From: Betaproteobacteria bacterium
GTDB lineage: Bacteria; Pseudomonadota; Gammaproteobacteria; Burkholderiales; SG8-39
DNA: 14,171 bases
Direction: 5' to 3'
Assembly: GCA_012274205.1 (NCBI GenBank)
Contig: JAAOZY010000179.1
Location: 1 to 14,171, forward strand
The notes beneath the pieces were generated by a model that saw nothing but the letters and a program-made list of their open reading frames with translations, was not told the origin of the DNA and did no database searches. Shown one piece after another: positions 1 to 7,760 of this stretch. The position numbers were made by a program, and so were the translations under genes. Every line of letters starts with the position of its first letter. The stretch's first letter is position 1.

Positions 1-1836
1 CACTCGACCGACTCGCCGGAAAATACCGAACTGTCGCAAGCCATTTACCGCCGCCTGCGCGACGATGCGAAGCTGATCACCACCAAGACCGTCGAACGCT
101 TCTACGATCCGGTCAAGGGCATGTTCCTGGCCGACCGCAACATCAAGGGCGAATGCCCGAAATGCGGCGCCAAGGACCAGTACGGCGACAACTGCGAAGT
201 GTGCGGCGCGACCTACAGCCCGACCGAACTGAAAAACCCGGTGTCAGCGGTATCGGGCGCAACGCCTGTGCACAAGGATTCCGAGCACTACTTTTTCAAG
301 CTCGGCGCGTGCGAAGCCTTCCTGCGCGAATGGACGACCTCGGGCGCGCTGCAAAGCGAGGCCGCCAACAAGATGCAGGAATGGTTCGCTTCGGGCCTCA
401 ACAACTGGGACATCAGCCGCGACTCGCCCTATTTCGGCTTCGAGATCCCCGGTGCACCCGGCAAGTATTTCTACGTCTGGCTCGACGCGCCGGTCGGTTA
501 CATGGCGAGCTTCGCCAAATATGCCAAGGACAACGGCCTCGACTTCAACGCCTGGTGGGGCGCCGACTCGAAAACTGAACTGGTGCACTTCATCGGCAAG
601 GACATCCTGTATTTCCACGCCCTGTTCTGGCCGGCGATGCTGAAGTATTCCGGCCACCGTTTGCCGACTGCGGTGTACGCGCACGGCTTTTTGACGGTAA
701 ACGGGCAGAAGATGTCGAAGTCGCGCGGCACCTTCATCACCGCCGAAAGCTATCTGGCGCAGAAGCTCAATCCCGAATGGCTGCGCTATTACTACGCGGC
801 CAAGCTGAATGGCTCGATGGAAGATCTTGATCTGAATCTGGACGACTTCACCGCGCGGGTGAATTCCGATCTGGTCGGCAAGTTCATCAACATTGCCAGC
901 CGCACCGCCGGTTTCATCCACAAGAACTTCGACGGCAAGCTCGCCGACGGTGTGGCGAATATCGAACTGATCGGTGATTTCCAGGCTGCCTCTGCCTCGA
1001 TTGCCACGCATTACGAGGCGCGCGACTACGGCCGCGCGCTGCGCGAAATCATGGCGCTGGCTGACCGTGCCAATCAGTATGTGGCCGACGAGAAACCCTG
1101 GGAACTGGCGAAGAAGCCCGAAGCCGTGTATCGCCTGCACGAAGTGTGCACGGTCGCACTGAACTGCTTCCGCCTGCTGACGCTGTATCTGAAACCGGTA
1201 CTGCCGAAACTGGCCGAGCAGGTTGAAACCTTTCTCAATATTGCACCGCTGGCCTGGGATGACGCGCAAAGCCTGTTCATCCGCCACGCCATTAACGAGT
1301 ACAGCCACCTGATGACCCGTATCGACCCCAAATCCATCGAAGCCATGGTTGACGCCAACAAGCAGAACCTCGAACCGACGCCTGCTCCCGCGCCGGTGCG
1401 CCACGCCGAAGCGCAAGCACATGGTGCGGCCAAGGCCGCTTCACCCTCTCCCCAACCCTCCCCCCTCAATGGGGAGGGAGTCCACGCTGCCACTGCGCCG
1501 GTTTCCGACACAGTCAGCATCGACGACTTCGCCAAGATCGACCTGCGCATCGCGCGCATCGCCGAGGCCTCCCACGTCGAAGGAGCGGACAAGCTGTTGC
1601 GGCTCACGCTTGATCTGGGCGACCTCGGCACGCGTCAGGTATTCGCCGGCATCAAGTCGGCCTACGCGCCGGAAACGCTGGTGGGCCGCTTCACCGTGAT
1701 GGTTGCCAACCTCGCGCCGCGCAAGATGAAATTCGGCATGAGCGAAGGCATGGTGCTGGCCGCATCGGGCGACGCCCCCGGCCTGTTCATCCTGTCACCC
1801 GACTCCGGCGCCCAGGCCGGCATGAAGGTGAAGTAA
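1..1836 (+). CDS. metG: Methionyl-tRNA synthetase, 5'-truncated by the window edge
   Basis: Charges tRNA-Met with methionine in the cytoplasm. The frame is open from base 1, so the true start and the HIGH motif lie upstream; an ATG at 121 is internal. The four-cysteine zinc site (CPKC at 154-165, CEVC at 193-204) is followed by WDISRDSPYFGFEIP, VWLDAP and the KMSKS loop at 709-723. The anticodon-binding helical domain follows to about 1330. A proline/alanine-rich linker (about 1360-1515) leads to a C-terminal OB-fold tRNA-binding domain (about 1519-1833, with KLLRLTLDLG and NLAPRKMKFGMSEGM), as in E. coli MetG, which dimerises through this domain. The odd point is that the linker contains a translated palindromic repeat (see 1441-1482). 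acyP follows after 12 bases and is probably co-transcribed. Identity is secure; only the N terminus is missing. Confidence 0.97.
   Translation, partial: HSTDSPENTELSQAIYRRLRDDAKLITTKTVERFYDPVKGMFLADRNIKGECPKCGAKDQYGDNCEVCGATYSPTELKNPVSAVSGATPVHKDSEHYFFKLGACEAFLREWTTSGALQSEAANKMQEWFASGLNNWDISRDSPYFGFEIPGAPGKYFYVWLDAPVGYMASFAKYAKDNGLDFNAWWGADSKTELVHFIGKDILYFHALFWPAMLKYSGHRLPTAVYAHGFLTVNGQKMSKSRGTFITAESYLAQKLNPEWLRYYYAAKLNGSMEDLDLNLDDFTARVNSDLVGKFINIASRTAGFIHKNFDGKLADGVANIELIGDFQAASASIATHYEARDYGRALREIMALADRANQYVADEKPWELAKKPEAVYRLHEVCTVALNCFRLLTLYLKPVLPKLAEQVETFLNIAPLAWDDAQSLFIRHAINEYSHLMTRIDPKSIEAMVDANKQNLEPTPAPAPVRHAEAQAHGAAKAASPSPQPSPLNGEGVHAATAPVSDTVSIDDFAKIDLRIARIAEASHVEGADKLLRLTLDLGDLGTRQVFAGIKSAYAPETLVGRFTVMVANLAPRKMKFGMSEGMVLAASGDAPGLFILSPDSGAQAGMKVK
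1441..1482 (+). repeat. GC-rich palindromic repeat translated in frame inside metG
   Basis: A C-run/G-run inverted repeat lies in the linker coding sequence. CCCTCCCC (1456-1463) and GGGGAGGG (1471-1478) are perfect 8-bp arms around a 7-base loop. In the metG frame the stretch reads SPSPQPSPLNGEGV, unlike the alanine-rich linker around it. From memory, short peptides of the PQPSPLxGEG type recur in unrelated proteobacterial proteins because a short palindromic intergenic repeat has landed in genes. Calling this one such copy is inference. It is the only copy I see in the window. Confidence 0.6.
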
Positions 1837-1837
1837 A

Positions 1838-1844
1838 AAGGGAG
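1838..1844 (+). promoter_or_regulatory. Ribosome binding site of acyP
   Basis: AAAGGGAG starts right after the metG stop codon and ends 4 bases before the ATG at 1849. It supports this start and independent initiation on a shared metG-acyP message. Confidence 0.6.
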
Positions 1845-1848
1845 CCAA

Positions 1849-2130
1849 ATGAACCGGATTACCCTGCATCTCGTTATCCATGGCCGGGTGCAGGGCGTGT
1901 TTTTCCGTGAGTCCATGCGCCAGCAGGCCGTGCAGCTCAACGTCAACGGCTGGGCGCAAAACCGGGCCGACGGCACCGTCGAGGCGGTGATCCAAGGCAG
2001 TGCGGAATCGGTCAACAAACTGCTCGAATGGGCGCTGCAGGGGCCGCCGCTGGCCAAGGTGACGCAGATCGACCAGGACGCGGCGAGCGGCGAATGGACG
2101 ACCTTCGAAATCCGGTCATCCAGCGCCTGA
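1849..2130 (+). CDS. acyP: Acylphosphatase
   Basis: A 93-residue protein, the usual length for this small cytosolic family, which hydrolyses acyl phosphates such as acetyl or carbamoyl phosphate to carboxylate and phosphate. The signature HGRVQGVFFR (residues 11-20) forms the phosphate-binding loop with catalytic Arg20. GWAQNRADGTVEA supplies the catalytic Asn38, followed by the typical VEAVIQG strand. The start is supported by the AAAGGGAG just upstream. It sits 12 bases after metG, so it is probably in the same transcript, and it faces dnaE convergently across a 215-base gap. The physiological substrate in bacteria is not settled, and nothing here narrows it. No plus-strand terminator with a T-run follows the stop. 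Confidence 0.93.
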   Translation: MNRITLHLVIHGRVQGVFFRESMRQQAVQLNVNGWAQNRADGTVEAVIQGSAESVNKLLEWALQGPPLAKVTQIDQDAASGEWTTFEIRSSSA

Positions 2131-2153
2131 AACCCGATTAGCCGAATCCCGGA

Positions 2154-2253
2154 CAAAAAAATGCCCAGCTCCTGAGAGCCGGGCAGAGAATCCATCTTAT
2201 GAGGAAGGATTGGAGGAGACAACACTGAGAGCCGTTGCGGCGTCATCAGCGTT
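2154..2253 (-). ncRNA. Candidate small RNA with anti-Shine-Dalgarno CU-rich stretch
   Basis: Read on the minus strand, the gap between acyP and dnaE has the parts of a trans-acting bacterial sRNA of about 100 nt. A promoter-like patch is at 2288-2260. A short 5' hairpin GCCG-CAA-CGGC lies at about 2241-2231. An unstructured CU-rich segment (2220-2201, containing GTCTCCTCC then CCTTCCTC) is complementary to GGAGGAGA-type ribosome binding sites. A 9-bp stem terminator with a T-run ends it at about 2155. GGCTCTCAG occurs twice (2233-2225 and 2180-2172), so the upstream copy could compete with the terminator stem. Known sRNAs with CUCCUCC loops (the Neisseria sibling sRNAs and alphaproteobacterial CcsR/cuckoo RNAs) give a precedent. 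The alternative is simply a dnaE 3' UTR with its terminator. The 5' end is inferred. Confidence 0.4.
2155..2185 (-). terminator. Rho-independent terminator, minus strand
   Basis: On the minus strand TGCCC-GGCTC then GAGC-TGGGCA form a 9-bp stem with one C/A mismatch and a 4-base loop (2162-2185). Seven T residues follow (2161-2155). The plus strand has no T-run after the stem, so it acts leftward. It ends either the dnaE transcript, about 160 bases past its stop, or the candidate sRNA. Confidence 0.8.
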
Positions 2254-2270
2254 ATTAGAATTCTCTAATA
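2253..2270. promoter_or_regulatory. 18-bp perfect dyad, candidate operator
   Basis: TATTAGA-ATTC-TCTAATA is a perfect inverted repeat with 7-bp arms (2253-2259 and 2264-2270). It lies in the only strongly AT-rich patch of the gap. It overlaps the putative minus-strand -10 element, where a repressor site would sit. No regulator gene is adjacent, and no binding family can be assigned. Confidence 0.4.
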
Positions 2271-2288
2271 TTATGGTATTCCAGTCAA
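2260..2288 (-). promoter_or_regulatory. Possible sigma-70 promoter for the candidate small RNA
   Basis: On the minus strand a near-consensus -35 TTGACT (2288-2283) is followed after 17 bases by GAGAAT (2265-2260), a poor -10. CATAAT (2275-2270) is a better -10 but has no -35 at the right distance. The AT-rich setting between GC-rich genes supports a promoter, but the exact element is uncertain. Confidence 0.3.
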
Positions 2289-2345
2289 CACTTATTTGCA
2301 GGCTAAGCATGAATTGGTACGTATATATCAGTTCAACTGACGTTT

Positions 2346-5300
2346 TCAGTACACCACGTTCACCGCTTCGGGCTTGAGCCAGCCTCTGAGCGACTCCAGC
2401 AAGCGGTCATCCAGGCGCACCCGCCAGCCCTCTCCCAGGCGCACCCGGCAGCGGGCATTGGGGTTCTGGTAGTCCACCCAGACCGGGCAGCCGCCTTCGT
2501 GCGCCTTGTAGGCTTCAAGCAGCTCGGCCAGTTTGCGGCCATTGCCGGGTTGCGAGCTGACCTGCCCATTGCATACCAGCCGGAGTCCTTGCGCAAAACG
2601 GGTGCGCGCACCCGCCAGATCGTAGATTTTTTCTGCCGTGACGCGAATGCCGCCGGAATAGTCGTCGCGATTGACCTTGCCCTCGATTACCAGCAGCGCA
2701 TCGTCTTTCAGCAGGTGGCGGTTCTGGTCATACAGCTCGTTGAAAATCACCACCTCGACCTGTGCGGTCGCGTCGTCCAGCAGCAGGATCAGCATCTTGC
2801 CCCGCCGCGTCATCTGGACGCGCAGCGAGACGACGATACCGGCCAGCATCACCGGGTCGCGCGCAGGCTCCAGACTGTTGAGCTGGCGTTTGGCAAAGCC
2901 GGACACCTCACTCAGATACGAGGTGAAGGGATGGCCGCTGAAGAAATAGCCGAGCGCGGATTTCTCCTGGATCAGCTTGTCCAGATCCGACCAGTGCGGC
3001 ACCTCGACCAGGTCTTCGCCGCCTTCGAGCGCCTCCCCGAACAGGCCGACCTGGCCGCCGCTGCGCGCTGCGCGGTCGGCGGTTTCAAGCGCCGCGCCGA
3101 CCGAGGCCATCAGGCTGGCGCGATGATCGTTGATCGTGTCAAACGCGCCGGCTTTCACCAGAGCTTCGAGCACGCGGCGGTTGAGGTAGCGCTTGTCCAC
3201 CCGCCGCGTCAGATCGAACAGGCCCTTGAACGGGCCATTCGCCTCGCGCTCAGCCACGATCGCGCCGATGGCCGCTTCGCCGCTGCCCTTGATCGCGCCG
3301 AGGCCATAACGGATGTCGGTTTTTGACACCGGCTCGAACCGATAAATCGACTGGTTGATATCGGGCGGCAGCATCGTCAGGCCATTGGCGCGGCAGTCTT
3401 CGTAAAAAATCCGCACCTTGTCGGTGTCGGACATCTCAGACGACATGGTGGCCGCCATGAACTCGGCCGGGTAATACGCCTTGAGCCAGGCGGTGTGATA
3501 CGCGATCAGCGCATAGGCGGCCGAGTGGGATTTGTTGAAGCCGTATTCGGCAAACTTCTCCATCAGGTCGAACAGCCGTCCCGAGACCTTGTCGTCCACC
3601 CCGCGCTGCTTGGCGCCTTCCAGGAAAATCGCGCGCTGCTGCGCCATTTCCTCGGCTTTTTTCTTGCCCATCGCGCGCCGCAGCAGGTCGGCGCCGCCGA
3701 GGCTGTAGCCCGCCAGAATCTGCGCCACCAGCATCACCTGTTCCTGGTAGACGATGATGCCGTAGGTCGATTTCAGCACCGGCTCGAGGTCGGGGTGAAA
3801 GTATTCGGGCTTCTGCTTGCCCTGTTTGCGCGCGATGAAGTCGTCCACCATGCCCGAGCCGAGCGGCCCCGGCCGGTTCAGCGCCATCAGCGCGATGATG
3901 TCCTCGAAGGTGTCGCCCCGGAGCTTTTTCTCCAGGTCTTTGGCCGAGCGCGATTCGGACTGGAACACCGCAGTGGTGTTGCCGTCGGCAAATAGCTTGT
4001 AGACCCCGCGATCATCGAGCGGCAGGTCTTCAAGATTGAAGTCGGCACGGTCGGCATGGCGCCGCACGAAGCGCACCGCCTCGGCCAGGATGGTGAGCGT
4101 GCGCAGCCCCAGAAAGTCGAACTTGACCAGGCCGATCGCCTCGACGTCGTCCTTGTCGAACTGCGACACCGCCGAACCCGAGCCTTCGGCCTGGTACAGC
4201 GGACAAAAATCGGTCAGCTTGCCCGGCGCGATCAGCACGCCGCCTGCGTGCATGCCGACGTTGCGCGTCACGCCTTCAAGCTTTTCGGCCAACGGCAGCA
4301 GTTCGGCGAGTTCTTCCTCGGCGGCGGCGCGCTCGTCGATCTGCGGTTCCTTTTCGCGCGCCTCGGCGAGCGAAATCCCCAGTTCGTTGGGCACCAGCTT
4401 GACGAATTTATCGACGAACAGATACGGCAGGTCGAGCACGCGGCCGACGTCGCGCAGCACCGCCTTGGCCGCCATGGTGCCGAAGGTGGCGATCTGCGAC
4501 ACCGAGTCGGCGCCATAGCGCTGCTTCACGTAGTCGATCACGCGGTCGCGGCCATCCTGGCAAAAGTCGATATCGAAGTCGGGCATCGACACCCGCTCGG
4601 GATTGAGAAAGCGCTCGAACAGCAGGTCATACGCGAGCGGGTCAAGATCGGTAATGCCGAGGCTGTAGGCAACCAGCGAACCCGCGCCCGAACCGCGCCC
4701 CGGCCCCACCGGCACGCCGTTATTCTTGGCCCAGTTAATGAAGTCGGCCACGATCAGGAAGTAGCCCGGAAAGCCCATCTGGATGATCGTGCCCAGCTCG
4801 AATTCCAGCCGCGCGATGTATTCAGCCTGTTTGGCTACGCGAGTGGCTTCGTCGGGATAGAGCTTGGCCAGGCGAATCTGCAGGCCTTCGGCGGAGCGCT
4901 GCCGCATGTAGTCGTCGAGACTCATGCCGTCGGGCGTCGGAAAATCAGGCAGCTTGCTCTTGCCGAGTTCCAGCGTGAGGTTGCAGCGCTTGGCGATTTC
5001 GACGCTGTTTTGCAAGGCTTCAGGCAGATCGGCGAACAGCTCCGCCATTTCGTCCGGCGTCTTGAAATACTGCTCGGTGGTGAACAGCCGCGGACGCCGC
5101 GGATCGCCCAGCATCATGCCCTCGGCGATGCACACGCGCGCCTCGTGCGCCTTGAAGTCGTCTGGCGCAAGGAACTGAATCGGATGGGTGGCGACTGACG
5201 GCAGGTTCAAGACCGCGCCCACATCGAGCAGGCCGTCGATCAGGCGTTCGCTGTGCGGCTGGCCATAACGCTGCAGCTCCAGGTAATAGCGTCCCGGAAA

Positions 5301-5783
5301 CAAGGCCGCCCACGCTGCGGCTGCGGCGCGCGCGGCATCGGGTTTGTCGTCCAGAATCGCCTGCGCCACGTTGCCGCCGTCGCCGCCCGACAAGGCCAGC
5401 AGGCCGTCGCTGCCTTCAGCCAGCCAGGCGGGGTCAATCTCGGCGCGTCCGCGATGGATGTTGTGCTGATACGCACGGGAGAGCAGTTCGCACAGGCGGC
5501 GATAGCCTTCGCGGTGCTGCACCAGCAGCAGCAGGCGCGAGGGGCGATTGCGGTCGGCGGCATTGCTGATCCACACGTCGCAGCCAAAGATGGGCTTGAT
5601 CCCCGCGCCGCGCGCCGCGCGATAGAACTTCACCCAGCCAAACGTGTTCGACAAATCGGACAGACCCAGCGCGGGCATCGCGATGTCGCGCGCGCGCTTG
5701 ACCGCCCCGTCGATCCGCACCAGGCCATCGGCGACGGAGTATTCGGTGTGCAGCCGGAGATGGATGAAGCGCGGGTCGGTCAT
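2346..5783 (-). CDS. dnaE: DNA polymerase III alpha subunit
   Basis: Replicative polymerase subunit of 1145 residues, close to the 1160 of E. coli DnaE. The N-terminal PHP domain (from FIHLRLHTEYSVADGL, residue 6, to about 280) is followed by the C-family polymerase core. The core has GPGRGSGAGSLVAY, the catalytic PDFDIDF (Asp402, 404, 406) and the third acidic position in KFDFLGLRTLTIL near residue 556. QVGLF (residues 911-915) fits the beta-clamp binding motif. An OB fold (about 970-1045, VMLAGIVVSLRVQMTRRGKM) and a C-terminal tau-binding region complete it. It starts at ATG 5783 (MTDPRFIHLRLH), matching the family N terminus, though no good Shine-Dalgarno precedes it. The upstream terminator at 5842-5868 separates it from efp, so it needs its own promoter in 5784-5841; only a weak TAAAAT (5816-5811) is visible. 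The protein is complete. Confidence 0.98.
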   Translation of the reverse strand: MTDPRFIHLRLHTEYSVADGLVRIDGAVKRARDIAMPALGLSDLSNTFGWVKFYRAARGAGIKPIFGCDVWISNAADRNRPSRLLLLVQHREGYRRLCELLSRAYQHNIHRGRAEIDPAWLAEGSDGLLALSGGDGGNVAQAILDDKPDAARAAAAAWAALFPGRYYLELQRYGQPHSERLIDGLLDVGAVLNLPSVATHPIQFLAPDDFKAHEARVCIAEGMMLGDPRRPRLFTTEQYFKTPDEMAELFADLPEALQNSVEIAKRCNLTLELGKSKLPDFPTPDGMSLDDYMRQRSAEGLQIRLAKLYPDEATRVAKQAEYIARLEFELGTIIQMGFPGYFLIVADFINWAKNNGVPVGPGRGSGAGSLVAYSLGITDLDPLAYDLLFERFLNPERVSMPDFDIDFCQDGRDRVIDYVKQRYGADSVSQIATFGTMAAKAVLRDVGRVLDLPYLFVDKFVKLVPNELGISLAEAREKEPQIDERAAAEEELAELLPLAEKLEGVTRNVGMHAGGVLIAPGKLTDFCPLYQAEGSGSAVSQFDKDDVEAIGLVKFDFLGLRTLTILAEAVRFVRRHADRADFNLEDLPLDDRGVYKLFADGNTTAVFQSESRSAKDLEKKLRGDTFEDIIALMALNRPGPLGSGMVDDFIARKQGKQKPEYFHPDLEPVLKSTYGIIVYQEQVMLVAQILAGYSLGGADLLRRAMGKKKAEEMAQQRAIFLEGAKQRGVDDKVSGRLFDLMEKFAEYGFNKSHSAAYALIAYHTAWLKAYYPAEFMAATMSSEMSDTDKVRIFYEDCRANGLTMLPPDINQSIYRFEPVSKTDIRYGLGAIKGSGEAAIGAIVAEREANGPFKGLFDLTRRVDKRYLNRRVLEALVKAGAFDTINDHRASLMASVGAALETADRAARSGGQVGLFGEALEGGEDLVEVPHWSDLDKLIQEKSALGYFFSGHPFTSYLSEVSGFAKRQLNSLEPARDPVMLAGIVVSLRVQMTRRGKMLILLLDDATAQVEVVIFNELYDQNRHLLKDDALLVIEGKVNRDDYSGGIRVTAEKIYDLAGARTRFAQGLRLVCNGQVSSQPGNGRKLAELLEAYKAHEGGCPVWVDYQNPNARCRVRLGEGWRVRLDDRLLESLRGWLKPEAVNVVY

Positions 5784-5841
5784 AAGAAAACAGCGGAAAA
5801 GCAGACCCGCATTTTAACGCCGGGACAGGATGCCAAAAAAC

Positions 5842-5868
5842 AAAAAAGGCAGCCGAAGCTGCCTTTTT
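5842..5868. terminator. Bidirectional intrinsic terminator after efp
   Basis: A perfect stem GGCAGC/GCTGCC (5848-5853 and 5858-5863) is flanked by A6 on the left and T5 on the right, so either strand has a stem plus T-run. On the minus strand the loop is TTCG closed by C-G, the very stable UUCG tetraloop. It lies 20 bases past the efp stop and ends the earP-efp transcript before dnaE. Confidence 0.9.
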
Positions 5869-5887
5869 CTCAAACATGTGCCAGAAA

Positions 5888-6448
5888 TTAATTGGCGCGG
5901 CGCTTGAATTCGTTGGTGCGGGTATCGATCTCGATCTTGTCGCCAATATCGACAAAAGCCGCCACCTGCAACTCAAACCCGGTGGGCTTGATACGGGCGG
6001 GTTTCAACACCTTGCCCGAGGTGTCGCCGCGCACGGCGGGTTCGGTGTATTCGACTTCGCGAATGACGGTGGTGGGCATATCGACCGAGATCGCCTTGCC
6101 TTCGTAAAACACGACTTCCAGCGGCATGCCATCGTCCAGGTAGTTCAGAGCGTCGCCCAGGTTCTCGGCTTCGATTTCATACTGGTTGTAGTCGCTGTCC
6201 ATGAACACATACAGCGGATCAGCGAAGTAAGAATAGGTACATTCCTTGCGATCCAGCGACACCTGTTCGAACTTGTCGTCAGCGCGATAAACGGTCTCGG
6301 TTCCGGAACCATTCAGCAGGTTCTTCAACTTCATCTTGACGACGGAGGAGTTGCGGCCGGATTTCGAAAATTCGGCTTTAATCACGACCATCGGGTCTTG
6401 GCCGATCATCACGACGTTGCCGGCGCGGAGTTCCTGGGCGGTTTTCAT
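5888..6448 (-). CDS. efp: Elongation factor P, arginine-32 type
   Basis: EF-P (186 residues) binds ribosomes stalled at consecutive prolines, between the P and E sites, and stimulates peptide bond formation. The start MKTAQELRAGN at 6448 is chosen over an in-frame upstream ATG (6490) because it matches the family N terminus and has AGGA 9 bases upstream (6461-6458). The tip of domain I reads SKSGRNSS with Arg32 where E. coli has a beta-lysylated lysine. This is the class rhamnosylated by EarP, which is encoded immediately upstream. Domains II and III follow (YSYFADPLYVFMDSDYNQYE, then TEPAVRGDTSGKVLKPA and IEIDTRTNEF at the C terminus). It is probably co-transcribed with earP (47-base gap) and ended by the hairpin at 5842-5868. 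Confidence 0.97.
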   Translation of the reverse strand: MKTAQELRAGNVVMIGQDPMVVIKAEFSKSGRNSSVVKMKLKNLLNGSGTETVYRADDKFEQVSLDRKECTYSYFADPLYVFMDSDYNQYEIEAENLGDALNYLDDGMPLEVVFYEGKAISVDMPTTVIREVEYTEPAVRGDTSGKVLKPARIKPTGFELQVAAFVDIGDKIEIDTRTNEFKRRAN

Positions 6449-6495
6449 GGGTGTGTGTCCTGCTGCAAGTGCGCGCTGCGGGAGGTGCAACGACG

Positions 6496-7659
6496 CTAAG
6501 GGGTTGAGAAAACGCAGGATTTTAACTTATTTTCAGCAAATCCCACCAGCGTATCGGTCAAACTCGGCCGGGTGGCCAGCTGCGCCGGCCAGATCGCCGC
6601 ATGGCGCTTCAGTGCGTCCCGCTGCACCCGCCAGCCCGCCCAGCACGCTGCCATATCCAGCGCGCCGGGCACGCCATTCCAGCGCCGCCAAGTGTCCGTC
6701 AGCAGCTGCGCTGCACCCGATGCCAGAGTCTCGGTATAGATAGCCAGCAAAGCATCGAGCTTGTCGTGATGCGCGGCTTCGGCCTGCGGGTACGCCTGCC
6801 ACACCAGCGGCCGCGCTGCCCACTGCGCCCGCACGCAGGAATCCTCGCCACGCACGAAATTGAGATCGCATGCCCATAGCAGCCGGTCGTATTCGTCCTG
6901 ACTGCTAAACGGCAGTATCCGCACGTGCAATGCACCGCGCTGAAAAGCATCCCCCACGCGCACGCCCGGCTCACCCAGCCAGTCCGCCAGTTGCGGCAGG
7001 ATGCGGCCTTCCGGCACCAGCAGCGTGATCGGCTCGGGGCACGCGCGCCAGGCATCCAGCAACCCCGCCAGCGCGGGGTTTTCATAGGCAAACAGCGAAA
7101 TCCGCCACTCGCCCGCTGCCGGTGCAGACAAACCTAGCGACTGCCAGTAGGCATCGACTTCGTGCTGGACGAAATGCGCGCGACGCGCGAGCAGGTCGCG
7201 CTCGCGCAGCAACCCGCCTGTTTGATCCGTATAGCCGGGAAAGAAAAAATACTTGGTCAGCGGCAACCGCGGATGCGGCGACGGCAGGCCGTGATGCGAG
7301 CCCACCCAGGATTCCGCGCTCAGATACTCAAGGTTGATCCAGACCGGTGGCGGCGTTTGCATGGTCATGGCCGCAACATACTCATCCGGCAACGCGCAGC
7401 CAAATGCCTCGATCACCCCCTCGGCGGGCACCACCGGCAAGAACGGCGTGCGCCAGGCACAGACCGTCACGCCGTCGCACTGCTGCATGTCGCATTCAGA
7501 CTGGATCTCCGGCCGGATGCGCTGAAACGCAGCCAGATCATCGACCCACAAACGCACCTGCATGCCATGCTCGTGCGCCAGGCTGCGCGCCAGCCGCCAG
7601 CTGATGCCGATGTCGCCGAAATTGTCGATGACGGTGCAGAAAATATCCCAGGTGCGCAT
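6496..7659 (-). CDS. earP: EF-P arginine rhamnosyltransferase EarP
   Basis: Transfers rhamnose from dTDP-beta-L-rhamnose to Arg32 of EF-P in the cytoplasm, a GT-B fold, inverting glycosyltransferase (formerly DUF2331). The protein has 387 residues. The N terminus WDIFCTVIDNFGDIGISWRLA contains conserved Asp12 and Asp16. INLEYLSAE, KYFFFPGYTDQTGGLLRE and VRGEDSCVRAQ (Glu272) follow, all hallmarks of the family. The start at 7659 (MRTWDIFC) is preferred because TAGGA sits 8 bases upstream; in-frame ATGs at 7668 and 7728 would add residues with no family counterpart. It lies directly upstream of its own substrate gene efp, and its partner activity confirms the Arg-type EF-P. dTDP-rhamnose synthesis genes (rmlABCD) are not in this window and must lie elsewhere. 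Confidence 0.96.
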   Translation of the reverse strand: MRTWDIFCTVIDNFGDIGISWRLARSLAHEHGMQVRLWVDDLAAFQRIRPEIQSECDMQQCDGVTVCAWRTPFLPVVPAEGVIEAFGCALPDEYVAAMTMQTPPPVWINLEYLSAESWVGSHHGLPSPHPRLPLTKYFFFPGYTDQTGGLLRERDLLARRAHFVQHEVDAYWQSLGLSAPAAGEWRISLFAYENPALAGLLDAWRACPEPITLLVPEGRILPQLADWLGEPGVRVGDAFQRGALHVRILPFSSQDEYDRLLWACDLNFVRGEDSCVRAQWAARPLVWQAYPQAEAAHHDKLDALLAIYTETLASGAAQLLTDTWRRWNGVPGALDMAACWAGWRVQRDALKRHAAIWPAQLATRPSLTDTLVGFAENKLKSCVFSTP

Positions 7660-7760
7660 CGGCCGCATCCTACCGCAAGCGCCTTTGCACGACATGAATG
7701 CGCGCCCGGCTCCATCGCCACCCCTCATAATCCGGTTTCCAGCCAGAGATCGATTTTGTC

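Noticed and set aside
244..1422. 392-codon open frame antisense to metG
   Set aside because: A shadow frame caused by high GC; metG is unmistakable on the other strand, and the antisense product has no recognisable motifs.
2197..2310. 37-codon minus-strand frame across the acyP-dnaE gap
   Set aside because: No Shine-Dalgarno before its ATG, no recognisable features, and it runs through the dyad and CU-rich stretch better explained as non-coding.
4056..5198. 380-codon open frame antisense to dnaE
   Set aside because: Third-position GC bias leaves antisense frames open; it lies wholly within the conserved DnaE polymerase core.
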